A stretch of 45,964 nucleotides of DNA from Anaerolineae bacterium (GTDB lineage: Bacteria; Chloroflexota; Anaerolineae; Anaerolineales; Villigracilaceae): the NCBI GenBank assembly GCA_018648655.1, contig JABGQV010000208.1:1-45964 (forward strand), in the 5' to 3' direction. Position 1 is the stretch's first letter, and the number at the start of each line of letters is the position of its first letter. The position numbers and the translations under genes were made by a program. This document shows, piece after piece, positions 32,489-40,239 of the stretch. The notes below the pieces were generated by a model that was given only the letters and a program-made list of their open reading frames with translations, was not told where the DNA came from and searched no databases.

Positions 32489-33205
32489 ATGATTTTAACA
32501 TCTCCTTTTCAGAAATTACAAGCCGATTTAGGCGCAGTGATTGCCTCTGTGCCTGCTGGCGATCGCTTGCCTTCTGAACCCAAATTAGCAAAACAATTAG
32601 GCGTTTCACGCGCGACTTTACGCGAAGCAATGCGAACTTTTGAGACGCAAGGTCGCATCCGCCGCCGTCAGGGGGCAGGGACTTTTGTAGTTGGACAAGC
32701 GCCAGTTTTAGAAAGTGGCCTCGAAGTTTTAGAAAGTATAGAGACAATGGCAAATCGGATGGGGCAGGCGGTCACGGTGAAAAATCTATTGGTTGAGACA
32801 GTGCTTGCCAATAAGAAACAAGCCCAAAAACTGGGTGTTCCGCTGAAAACATCCCTCACAAGAGTTTCTCGCGTAATCAGCACGAGTGATCGCGCGGCAG
32901 CTTATCTGGTCGATATTTTGCCCAGTGACTTCCTTTCGGTTGATGAATTCCCGAAGAAATTCAAAGGCTCGGTGCTCGATTTTATGCTAGGGCGTGGCGA
33001 TTTGCCGACAGTAGCAAAAATCGGCGTAAATGCAACCAGCGCAAAATCCGATGTTGCGAAAGCTCTCGAAATTCAGCGTGGTGATGTTTTATTACGATTA
33101 AGCTCGCGCATTTACTTGGCATCAGATCAGGTTGTTGACTATAGCCTAGGATACTTTTTGCCCGGCTATTTTGATTTTCACATTTTAGGACAAGTACAAC
33201 CATAA
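32489..33205 (+). CDS. GntR-family transcriptional regulator (UTRA-like effector domain)
   Basis: 238 residues. The N-terminal winged helix (about 10-75) has the GntR signature LPSEPKLAKQLGVSRATLREAMRTFE and GRIRRRQGAGTFV. The C-terminal domain (about 90-235) is like UTRA of HutC-type members (KLGVPLKTSLTRVSRV, VDILPSDF, DVLLRLSSRIYLASDQVVDYSLGYFLPGYFDFHI), which bind small ligands. It probably controls the surrounding purine genes and may bind the palindromes near 28656 and 28708. One caution is that those palindromes look more FadR-like (GTnnnAC) than HutC-like (GTnTAnAC). The ligand is unknown; a purine or urate-related compound is the simplest guess. The ATG follows AGGAAA. Confidence 0.93.
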   Translation: MILTSPFQKLQADLGAVIASVPAGDRLPSEPKLAKQLGVSRATLREAMRTFETQGRIRRRQGAGTFVVGQAPVLESGLEVLESIETMANRMGQAVTVKNLLVETVLANKKQAQKLGVPLKTSLTRVSRVISTSDRAAAYLVDILPSDFLSVDEFPKKFKGSVLDFMLGRGDLPTVAKIGVNATSAKSDVAKALEIQRGDVLLRLSSRIYLASDQVVDYSLGYFLPGYFDFHILGQVQP

Positions 33206-33255
33206 AATTATTGGTTGGATTGTAATTACAGAATTTATACAGGAGATTTAGCAAG

Positions 33256-34467
33256 ATGAAACTATCAAGAGACGAAGCAGTAAAAGAAATTCAGAAAAAA
33301 GTTGAAGCAGCACAAGATGACATCGTGAAATTCATGCGCGATATTGTCGCTATTCCGAGCATGGAAGGGCAACTCAAAGATGTCGGAGATCGCATTGCCG
33401 AAGAAATGAACAAACTCGGTTTTGACGAAGTCCGCTTCGACAAAATGGGCAATATGATGGGGCGCATCGGTAACGGCGAGCGTGTGATTGTTTTCGACTC
33501 ACATATCGACACCGTTGGTATTGGTGACCCCGAAGAATGGGATTGGGATCCATTTGTCGGCAAAGTAGAAGATGGTGTTCTTTACGCGCGCGGTGCATGT
33601 GATGAGAAAGGCAGTACCCCCGGCATGATCTACGGGATGGCATTCGCCCGTGATTTGGGCTTGCTCGATGGCTGGACAGCTTGGTATTTCGGCAACATGG
33701 AAGAGTGGTGTGACGGCATCGCCCCCAACACCTTCGTGGAAGTAGACCCCAAAATCACCCCCGACTTCGTCGTCATCGGTGAGCCAACCAAGATGAACGT
33801 TTATCGTGGTCATAAAGGTCGTTTGGAAATGCGCGTTGTTGCAAAAGGTGTCTCTGCTCACGCTGCATCGAATCAAGTTGGCGATAATGCCATCTACAAA
33901 CTAATCCCTGTCATCGCTGGTATCCGTGATTTGGAACCTAGCTTGGGCGATCACGAATTTTTGGGTCATGGCAAAATCACCGTCAGTGATATGACTGTGC
34001 AGACCCCCAGCATTAACGCTGTTCCTGATGAAGCCATCATCTATATTGACCGCCGCATGACCTTCGGCGAGACCAAAGAAGAAGTTGTTGCCCAAATCGA
34101 AGCATTAATCCCCGAAGAATTCAAGGCAACTGTAAAAGTTGAAGAACTTTTCTACGAAGAGGCTTCCTACACAGGATTTGTCTTCCCTGTAGATAAATAC
34201 TTCCCCGCTTGGGCCTATGAAGAAAATCATCCCCTCGTGCAGGCTGGCTTAGATGCTCGTGAAGCAATCGGTTTCCCCAAAGCCCCTGCTGGCAAATGGG
34301 AATTTTCCACAAACGGCGTTTACTGGGCTGGTAAAGCCAAAATCGCCGCTATCGGCTTTGGTCCTGGCGATGAAGTCACAGCCCACACCGTTCTCGATTC
34401 CGTGCCGCTAGATGATATGGTCAAGGCAACCGAGTTTTACGCGATTTTGCCTTCGCTAATTAAATAA
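33256..34467 (+). CDS. ygeY: YgeY-family M20-type metallohydrolase
   Basis: 403 residues of the M20 peptidase family. Metal and catalytic motifs are present: DSHIDTVG, GACDEKGSTPGM, a catalytic Glu in NMEEWCDG, GEPT, and a late His in TAHTVLD. Extended similarity (DPEEWDWDPFVGKVEDGVLYARGA, DFVVIGEPTKMNVYRGHKGRLEMRV) fits the YgeY family, first noted as linked to selenium-dependent xanthine or purine metabolism in E. coli and Clostridia. In purine-fermenting bacteria YgeY-type enzymes probably cleave an open-ring intermediate. It follows the GntR gene and precedes ygeW. AGGAGA lies 8 bp before the ATG. Confidence 0.93.
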   Translation: MKLSRDEAVKEIQKKVEAAQDDIVKFMRDIVAIPSMEGQLKDVGDRIAEEMNKLGFDEVRFDKMGNMMGRIGNGERVIVFDSHIDTVGIGDPEEWDWDPFVGKVEDGVLYARGACDEKGSTPGMIYGMAFARDLGLLDGWTAWYFGNMEEWCDGIAPNTFVEVDPKITPDFVVIGEPTKMNVYRGHKGRLEMRVVAKGVSAHAASNQVGDNAIYKLIPVIAGIRDLEPSLGDHEFLGHGKITVSDMTVQTPSINAVPDEAIIYIDRRMTFGETKEEVVAQIEALIPEEFKATVKVEELFYEEASYTGFVFPVDKYFPAWAYEENHPLVQAGLDAREAIGFPKAPAGKWEFSTNGVYWAGKAKIAAIGFGPGDEVTAHTVLDSVPLDDMVKATEFYAILPSLIK

Positions 34468-34490
34468 TTTAAATTTACGCCCCCATCCTA

Positions 34491-34525
34491 GCCTCCCCCC
34501 GAAGGGGGGAGATGTCCGAAGGACA
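34491..34525. repeat. REP-like GC-rich double hairpin between ygeY and ygeW
   Basis: CTCCCCCC-GAA-GGGGGGAG (34493-34511) is followed by TGTCC-GAA-GGACA (34513-34525), then AGAGGGGGG. This pattern occurs as a dispersed repeat in many bacterial genomes. It may partly end transcription or protect the upstream mRNA. Confidence 0.7.
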
Positions 34526-34565
34526 GAGGGGGGCACTCATTTTCTACATAATAGGAGAATATAAA

Positions 34566-35555
34566 ATGCAAACCGATTTTCGTGGACGTGACCTTATTGG
34601 CGATTTAGACTTCACAAAAGAAGAAGTTGAAACCGTATTAGAAGTAGCATGGGATTTGAAGAAAAAACGTGCTTTAGGGCAACTTCACCCCTATTTGCGT
34701 GACAAAGCTCTCGCAATGCTTTTCTTCTTCTCCTCCACGCGTACACGTAGTTCTTTTGAAGCAGGCATGGCGCAACTTGGTGGTCATGGCGCATTTATTG
34801 ACTCCACCACCACCCAAATCTCTCACGGCGATACCACCCGAGAAATTGGTGAGATCTTCGGTCGCTATTTCGATGGCATCGCCATCCGTCACTGCGATTG
34901 GAAAGACGGAAATCGTTATCTCAACGATGTAGCATCCACAAGCCGCATGCCTGTTCTGAATATGCAATGTGATATTTACCATCCCTTCCAATGTTTAGCC
35001 GACTTAATGACCATTCAAGAAAAGAAAGGGAAAGACTTACGCAAAAAGAAAATCGTTGTTTCTTGGGCCTATGCTGCTTCTTATCTGAAACCGATTTCAG
35101 TACCGCAATCCGTTATTTTGCAAATGCCACGCTTCGGCATGGACGTAACTCTTGCGTATCCGCCTGAGTTCCCTCTAATGCCTGAGATCGTTGCGCAAGC
35201 TCAAGAACAAGCACGTCTCGCTGGATCCAAGTTTGAGATTATCGACACTGCTGACGGAATGAAAGAATCCTTTAAAGATGCTGATGTTGTCTATGCTAAA
35301 TCTTGGGGCCCAATGATGACGACGACTGATCCAGAAGAAGGCAAACGTCTTCAAGATAAATATAAAGACTGGATTGTTGACCAAGATAAGATGAGCGTAG
35401 CAAAACCAGATGCCATCTATATGCACCCCCTTCCTGCCGACCGTGATGTTGAAGTCACCAGCGAAGTTTTAGATGGGCCTAACTCCGTTGTTTTTGACCA
35501 AGCTGAAAATCGTCTTCACGCCCAGAAAGCTGTGATGGCGTTGACGATGAACTAG
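34566..35555 (+). CDS. ygeW: Knotted carbamoyltransferase YgeW
   Basis: 329 residues of the aspartate/ornithine carbamoyltransferase superfamily. The carbamoyl-phosphate loop SSTRTRSSFEAGMAQLGGH is intact; so are HPFQCLADLMTI and MHPLPADRDVEV. The segment VVSWAYAASYLKPISVPQSVIL belongs to the YgeW type, which has a trefoil knot as in succinylornithine transcarbamylases. The proposed role is phosphorolysis of a carbamoylated amino-acid intermediate of purine breakdown, giving carbamoyl phosphate for carbamate kinase. I chose ATG 34566 because TAGGAG is 8 bp upstream and the family starts there; the frame from 34512 runs into a repeat. Confidence 0.95.
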   Translation: MQTDFRGRDLIGDLDFTKEEVETVLEVAWDLKKKRALGQLHPYLRDKALAMLFFFSSTRTRSSFEAGMAQLGGHGAFIDSTTTQISHGDTTREIGEIFGRYFDGIAIRHCDWKDGNRYLNDVASTSRMPVLNMQCDIYHPFQCLADLMTIQEKKGKDLRKKKIVVSWAYAASYLKPISVPQSVILQMPRFGMDVTLAYPPEFPLMPEIVAQAQEQARLAGSKFEIIDTADGMKESFKDADVVYAKSWGPMMTTTDPEEGKRLQDKYKDWIVDQDKMSVAKPDAIYMHPLPADRDVEVTSEVLDGPNSVVFDQAENRLHAQKAVMALTMN

Positions 35556-35563
35556 AAATGATG

Positions 35564-35613
35564 AGTGATGAGTAAAACCTGAAAAACTAGTATTGCTCAT
35601 CACTTTTCTTTTT
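35564..35613 (+). terminator. Possible attenuator or terminator between ygeW and carbamate kinase
   Basis: AGTGATGAG (35564-35572) pairs with CTCATCACT (35596-35604), loop 23 nt, followed by TTTCTTTTT. The stem is only 9 bp with a long loop, so partial termination is more likely than complete. Confidence 0.5.
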
Positions 35614-35640
35614 GTTAGACTAATTTTATTGGAAGAAAAT

Positions 35641-36585
35641 ATGACAGAGAAAAAAGTAGCCGTTCTCGCTGTAGGTGGGAATGCACTAATCGTTGACAAA
35701 ACAAAGAAGTCAATCCCCGATCAATTTGATGCTGTAAAAGAAACCATGAGTCATATTGCAGGGATGATTGAAGATGGCTGGGACGTTGTCATCACTCACG
35801 GCAACGGACCCCAAGTTGGCTTCATCTTGCGCCGTTCCGAGCTTTCTGCGCATGAGCTACATTCAGTCCCAATGGACTATGCTGGAGCAGATACACAAGG
35901 TTCAATTGGCTATATGGCGCAAAAAGCCCTGCGCAATGAGTTCAAAAATCGTGGCATTAATAAAACAGCCGTCACTGTAGTGACCCAAGTTGAAGTCAGT
36001 GCAGATGACCCCGCTTTTGAAAACCCTGCTAAACCCGTCGGCTCTTTTCTTGATGAAGAAACCGCCAAAGAACGTATGGCAACAGGCCTAAATTTTGTAG
36101 AAGATGCTGGACGTGGCTGGCGCAGAGTTGTACCGTCACCTTTGCCAATGAATATCGTCGAAGTGGATGCCATCAAAAAGCTGATCGAAGGTGGATTTTC
36201 CGTCATCGCTGTTGGCGGCGGTGGAATTCCCGTTGTAGAGAAAGAAAATGGCAATTTGCGCGGCGTAGAAGCAGTAATCGATAAAGATTTTGCGTCTGGT
36301 TTGCTTGCAAATAACCTTAGTGCCGATTTACTCATTATCTCAACAGCTGTAGAGAAAATAGCCATCAACTTTGGTAAAGAAAATGAAGAATGGCTTGACA
36401 AAATGACAGTTGCTCAAGCTGAGCAATATATAAAAGAAGGTCATTTTGCCCCCGGCAGTATGCTTCCTAAAGTTCAGGCAATTGTCAAATTTCTAAAAGA
36501 AGGTGGCAAAAAAGCCCTTGTCACCGACCCACCCAATATCCAGCGCGCCTTGGCTGGAGAAACGGGCACTTGGATTGTGCCATAA
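35641..36585 (+). CDS. arcC: Carbamate kinase
   Basis: 314 residues of the amino-acid kinase family. Typical motifs: VAVLAVGGNALIV, THGNGPQVGFILRRSE, SQGSIGYM-like DTQGSIGYMAQKAL, KPVGSFLDEETA, WRRVVPSPLPMNIVE, VIAVGGGGIPVVE, EAVIDKDFASGLLA, FAPGSMLPKVQA. The enzyme makes ATP from carbamoyl phosphate and ADP, which gives substrate-level energy when coupled with YgeW (the E. coli paralogue there is YqeA). I chose ATG 35641, with GGAAGA upstream; the longer frame from 35593 begins inside the T-rich hairpin. Confidence 0.97.
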   Translation: MTEKKVAVLAVGGNALIVDKTKKSIPDQFDAVKETMSHIAGMIEDGWDVVITHGNGPQVGFILRRSELSAHELHSVPMDYAGADTQGSIGYMAQKALRNEFKNRGINKTAVTVVTQVEVSADDPAFENPAKPVGSFLDEETAKERMATGLNFVEDAGRGWRRVVPSPLPMNIVEVDAIKKLIEGGFSVIAVGGGGIPVVEKENGNLRGVEAVIDKDFASGLLANNLSADLLIISTAVEKIAINFGKENEEWLDKMTVAQAEQYIKEGHFAPGSMLPKVQAIVKFLKEGGKKALVTDPPNIQRALAGETGTWIVP

Positions 36586-36597
36586 CTAACCTGTTTT

Positions 36598-36644
36598 TGT
36601 AGGGGCGCAGCATACCCTTTCGGGCACATTGCTGCGCCCCTACA
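36598..36644. repeat. Long perfect hairpin repeat after carbamate kinase
   Basis: A 15-bp perfect stem (TGTAGGGGCGCAGCA at 36598-36612, complement at 36630-36644) with inner CCC/GGG pairing. Related GTAGGGGCG...CGCCCCTAC elements are dispersed repeats in many bacteria. It sits between carbamate kinase and the GT-C-like gene and may serve as a terminator. Confidence 0.7.
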
Positions 36645-36654
36645 AAACAAATAT

Positions 36655-38685
36655 ATGAAACGAATCCTCGCCTTCATAACCTCCCCCCCCCTCATTCTTG
36701 CAGGCATCGCTGTGCTTGCCTATGGCATTCTCGCGCCCCAACTCGGCTTTTATTGGGACGATCTCCCAATGAGTTGGATACGCTACGAACTCGGGCAAGA
36801 AGCCTTTACACAATACTTTTCCACCAACCGCCCAGCTTGGGGTGTTTGGTATGGCCTTCTTACCAAATTTATTCCTCATAAACCAGTTTATTGGCAAATT
36901 ATCGCTCTCTTTTGGTACTGGTTTTCAAGCGTAATCGTATGGGGAATTTTCGCTAAGTTGTTCCCAGAACGCAAAAAACTTGCCCTCATTAGTGGGCTAC
37001 TTTTTCTTCTCTACACAGGCTTTAACCAACATCCAGTTTCCTTTAATTACGGTTATCTTTTTACCGTATACTCTCTTTATCTTTTATCACTTTTAGCCAT
37101 GTTATGGGGAATAAAAAAACCACGCCTTCTCTATTTAGGATTACTCGCCTCAGCTTTAAATCTTATTATGGCGGAATATTTTTTCACGCTCGATTTCATA
37201 CGCCCCTTTTTACTTTGGATTGCCTTTCAACATATTGCTGATCTCAAAGAACGTGCTTCGCGCGTATTTTCAACTTGGTTGCCCTACCTAATCCTCTTCT
37301 TTGCTGGAATAGCAGGACGCTCCCTCATCTTCAACAATCAAATTTACGAATATAAACTCTTAGATAATCTCCGCGCTGCCCCCCTCCTCACAATTTGGGA
37401 TTTAGCTCAAACTATCCTTCTCAGCCTCTGGACAACCTTCATCCTTGCATGGTCACAAGCCTTCACGCCTCCCGACTTTGAATTACAAGGCAAAGTCACA
37501 ATTACCATTTACTTAGGCATTGTTTTTATATCTTTTGGGCTAGTATTTTTTGCCCTTATTCAAAAAAACAACACCCTTTCTGAGAAAAGTAAAGCACAAT
37601 CAAAGAAGAATTTTATTACAACACCACGAACAAAAGAAGCTTTATCTCTCATCGCCATAGGCATCTTATCTGCTCTTCTCGCAGGAGTTCCTTTTTGGCT
37701 AACAGATTTACCTATTAGCTTAGCTTTTCCTGCCAGCCGTGCTACTTTTCCCTTTATGCTAGGGAGTGTCTTTTTCACCATAGGTATTATTTCTCTTATT
37801 CCACGCAAAGAACTACAAATAATTTTATTCACCACTTTAATCGCCTTTTCCGCTGGAAGGCAATTTTTATGGGCAGATGAATTTAGAAGAGATTGGATTG
37901 TGCAAAAAAATCTCTTTTGGCAAATGTCTTGGCGGATTCCAGATTTAGAAGAAAACACACTCGTTTTGATGAATGAAGGCGCACTTAAATTTTATGCCGA
38001 TAATTCTCTCAGTGCCCCCTTAAATTGGATTTACGAACCAGATGCAAGCGCAGACCATATCCCCTATATGGTATTTCATCCACGTACTCGATTTGGTGTT
38101 GATGGTGAAAATCTTGAAGAAGATATGCCCCTATATCACGATTTTATCGCTGGAGAGTTTAACGGAAATACTGACCAAATGCTTTTAATTAATTTTTCCC
38201 CTCCAGGTTGTTTACATATTATAGATCCCGAGATTGATTCTGAAAACAAATTTATTTCAGATATTTTAATAAGAAATGCCGCTCCCTTTTCACGACCAGA
38301 ATTGATTTTAGATCAAGGTGAGCCAACTTTGCCTGAAATCTATGCACCAGAGCCCAAGCATGGATGGTGTTATTATTTTCAACGAGCAGAGTTAGCACGT
38401 CAGCGTGGTGATTGGGAGCAAGCGGTGAAATTGGGCGAAAAAGCTTTTGATTCTGGCGATTATCCCAATGACCCAACAGAGAATTTTGTTTTTATCGAGG
38501 CTTACGCCCACGTTAATGATTGGGAAAACGCCGAGCAAGTTTCCACACGGGCGAAGCAAATTTCTCCATCATATATGACCCCTTTACTATGTCCACTTTG
38601 GGAGCGTATTGATTCAGACACATCCGATAGTCCCGAGAAAAAAGAAGTCTTATCTCGTGTAATAAGAGATTTAGGATGTAAGTAA
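36655..38685 (+). CDS. GT-C-like polytopic membrane protein, possible glycosyltransferase
   Basis: 676 residues. About ten membrane helices fill residues 1-420. Early in the chain the motif FYWDDLP (about 32-38) resembles the acidic loop of GT-C glycosyltransferases that use lipid-linked sugars. The last 250 residues are soluble, probably outside the membrane, with a tetratricopeptide-like helical end (QRGDWEQAVKLGEKAF, NDWENAEQVSTRAKQIS). Chloroflexi have many such proteins in surface-glycan genes; here there are none nearby. The gene follows the hairpin repeat by 10 bp and seems unrelated to the purine genes around it. The ATG has no clear ribosome binding site. Confidence 0.7.
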   Translation: MKRILAFITSPPLILAGIAVLAYGILAPQLGFYWDDLPMSWIRYELGQEAFTQYFSTNRPAWGVWYGLLTKFIPHKPVYWQIIALFWYWFSSVIVWGIFAKLFPERKKLALISGLLFLLYTGFNQHPVSFNYGYLFTVYSLYLLSLLAMLWGIKKPRLLYLGLLASALNLIMAEYFFTLDFIRPFLLWIAFQHIADLKERASRVFSTWLPYLILFFAGIAGRSLIFNNQIYEYKLLDNLRAAPLLTIWDLAQTILLSLWTTFILAWSQAFTPPDFELQGKVTITIYLGIVFISFGLVFFALIQKNNTLSEKSKAQSKKNFITTPRTKEALSLIAIGILSALLAGVPFWLTDLPISLAFPASRATFPFMLGSVFFTIGIISLIPRKELQIILFTTLIAFSAGRQFLWADEFRRDWIVQKNLFWQMSWRIPDLEENTLVLMNEGALKFYADNSLSAPLNWIYEPDASADHIPYMVFHPRTRFGVDGENLEEDMPLYHDFIAGEFNGNTDQMLLINFSPPGCLHIIDPEIDSENKFISDILIRNAAPFSRPELILDQGEPTLPEIYAPEPKHGWCYYFQRAELARQRGDWEQAVKLGEKAFDSGDYPNDPTENFVFIEAYAHVNDWENAEQVSTRAKQISPSYMTPLLCPLWERIDSDTSDSPEKKEVLSRVIRDLGCK

Positions 38686-38792
38686 TGTCTTTTTTACTTT
38701 ATAATTGCACGATATAATTAGGAGGTAGCCCCATAAGAACAGTGCTTGTTAAAATTTCAATTAGAATTTCAAACCTATATTAAGGAGAAGAA
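38686..38792 (+). promoter_or_regulatory. Leader of the nucleoside ABC operon
   Basis: A TATAAT at 38713-38718 and an AGGAGGT at 38720-38726 with no gene in reach are seen, then ATTTCAATTAGAATTTCAA-type A/T repeats, and AAGGAG at 38782-38787 serving the lipoprotein gene. A promoter is likely, but no convincing -35 was found. Confidence 0.4.
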
Positions 38793-40046
38793 ATGAATAA
38801 GAAAATTTTGTGGTTCCTCAGTGTTTTAATAATTGCTTCTTTCGTACTCACTGCTTGTGGTGGTACTGATGCCCCTGCTCCCGCAGAAGAAGCCGCTGTC
38901 GTTGATTGTAAAGCCTCTGCTGATTCTGATGAAGAGGGTAGTTATCAAATCCCAACTATTATTGAAGGTTGTTATAACGTAGGCTTTGTCTATGTTGGAC
39001 CTCATGATGATGGTGGCTGGACTCAAGCACACGATGTTGGCCGAGAATGGGTAGAAGAAAATGTTCCCGAAGCTCATACTGCTTATGTTGAAATCGTTGC
39101 TGAAGGCGCCGATGCTGAACAAGTAATTCGTTCTTTAGCCCGTAAAGGCTTTGATGTAATTTTCACCACTTCCTTTGGCTATATGGACGCTTCTGAAATC
39201 GTTGCTGAAGAGTTCCCTGATGTAGATATTATTCATATCAGTGGTTTTAAATCCAATGAAGCTAATTTTGGTAACTTGATGGGCGCAATGGAAGATATGA
39301 AATATCTTGCTGGTATGTTGGCTGGCTCCCGTGCAAAAATGGATGGCGGCGACAAGCTTGGTTATATCGCTACTTTCCCCATTCCTGAAGAACTTCGCTT
39401 AGGCAACGCATTTGCTTTGGGCGCAGCAAAAACCTGCCCCGAATGTACAATTGACGTTCGTTGGATCTTCACTTGGCATGATCCTATTCTCGAGAAAGAA
39501 GCTGCCGCTTCACTCTTTGATGCTGGCGCAAGCGTTGTTATGACTGGTGCTGACACCCCCGCTCCTGCTGAAGTTGCACCTGAAGGTAAATATGGTATCA
39601 CTTATGACTATAGCGGTAACTGTGTTGTAGATGCCTGCCTTACTTCCATGTATTGGAATTGGGGTCCTGTCTATGGTCGTATCGTTGAAGAATCAATGGC
39701 TGGCACATGGGTCGGCGGTTGGGAATATTTCGATGCTGACTCTGGCGCTATGGGCTTACTCGGCTTCATGGAAGGCGAAGAAATGATGCCTGGTGTAGTT
39801 GATCTTCCTGCTGAAGATTTAGCACTGATTAATGACACAATGGCAGCAATGTTAGCTGGTGAATTCACCCGCTTTGATGTTTTTGCTGGTCCTATTACCG
39901 ACAACCAAGGTAATGAAATCCTTGCTGAAGGTGAAGTTCTTGAACAACTTGATCTTGACGGATTTGCTCAATTTGGCGTTCCTTGCGAAACCTGTATGTA
40001 CTGGTGGAACGAGAATATCACTGCTGAACTTCCCTCGCTTGACTAG
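38793..40046 (+). CDS. BMP-family substrate-binding lipoprotein (nucleoside/purine ABC importer)
   Basis: 417 residues. The signal peptide ends in a lipobox (VLTAC, Cys22), so the mature protein is membrane-anchored. BMP/PnrA motifs: VGFVYVGPHDDGGWTQAHD, EGADAEQVIRSLARKGFDVIFTTSFGYMD, HISGFKSNEANFGNLMGAMEDMKYLAGMLAG, GYIATFPIPEELRLGNAFALGA, and TGADTPAPAEVA. BMP proteins bind nucleosides for import by ABC transporters. Purine nucleosides or bases are the likely ligand given the surrounding genes. A cluster of cysteines near the end (PCETC) is unusual for a lipoprotein. Strong AAGGAG before the ATG; a hairpin terminator follows, probably giving higher expression than the rest of the operon. 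Confidence 0.95.
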   Translation: MNKKILWFLSVLIIASFVLTACGGTDAPAPAEEAAVVDCKASADSDEEGSYQIPTIIEGCYNVGFVYVGPHDDGGWTQAHDVGREWVEENVPEAHTAYVEIVAEGADAEQVIRSLARKGFDVIFTTSFGYMDASEIVAEEFPDVDIIHISGFKSNEANFGNLMGAMEDMKYLAGMLAGSRAKMDGGDKLGYIATFPIPEELRLGNAFALGAAKTCPECTIDVRWIFTWHDPILEKEAAASLFDAGASVVMTGADTPAPAEVAPEGKYGITYDYSGNCVVDACLTSMYWNWGPVYGRIVEESMAGTWVGGWEYFDADSGAMGLLGFMEGEEMMPGVVDLPAEDLALINDTMAAMLAGEFTRFDVFAGPITDNQGNEILAEGEVLEQLDLDGFAQFGVPCETCMYWWNENITAELPSLD

Positions 40047-40058
40047 ATTTTGATTGAA

Positions 40059-40094
40059 GAAGAGGCGGCTCTGAAAAGGGTCGTCTCTTCTTTT
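40059..40094 (+). terminator. Partial terminator between lipoprotein and ATPase genes
   Basis: GAAGAGGCGGCTC (40059-40071), loop TGAAAA, GGGTCGTCTCTTC (40078-40090) with G-U pairs, then TTTT. This is typical of ABC operons in which the binding protein is made in excess. Confidence 0.75.
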
Positions 40095-40143
40095 ATCTAA
40101 GCCCCAAAACTACAAGCTAAAAAAGAAATCGGATTTTCTGTTG

Positions 40144-40177
40144 AAATCATAAATCCCTTTATTCGGATTTATGATTT
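40144..40177 (+). repeat. 13-bp perfect hairpin upstream of the ATPase gene
   Basis: AAATCATAAATCC (40144-40156), loop CTTTATTC, complement (40165-40177). No T run follows. It could be an mRNA processing or stability site. Confidence 0.6.
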
Positions 40178-40239
40178 GAGCAGAGATTTTAATCTCTAAA
40201 AACTTCCAAGCCTCTAACCTTACTCAAGGAGCTTAGCCT

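Noticed and set aside
38720-38792. Leader peptide served by the AGGAGGT before the lipoprotein gene
   Set aside because: The nearest start (GTG at 38742) is too far from the site, and the 13-codon frame is low-complexity A/T sequence.
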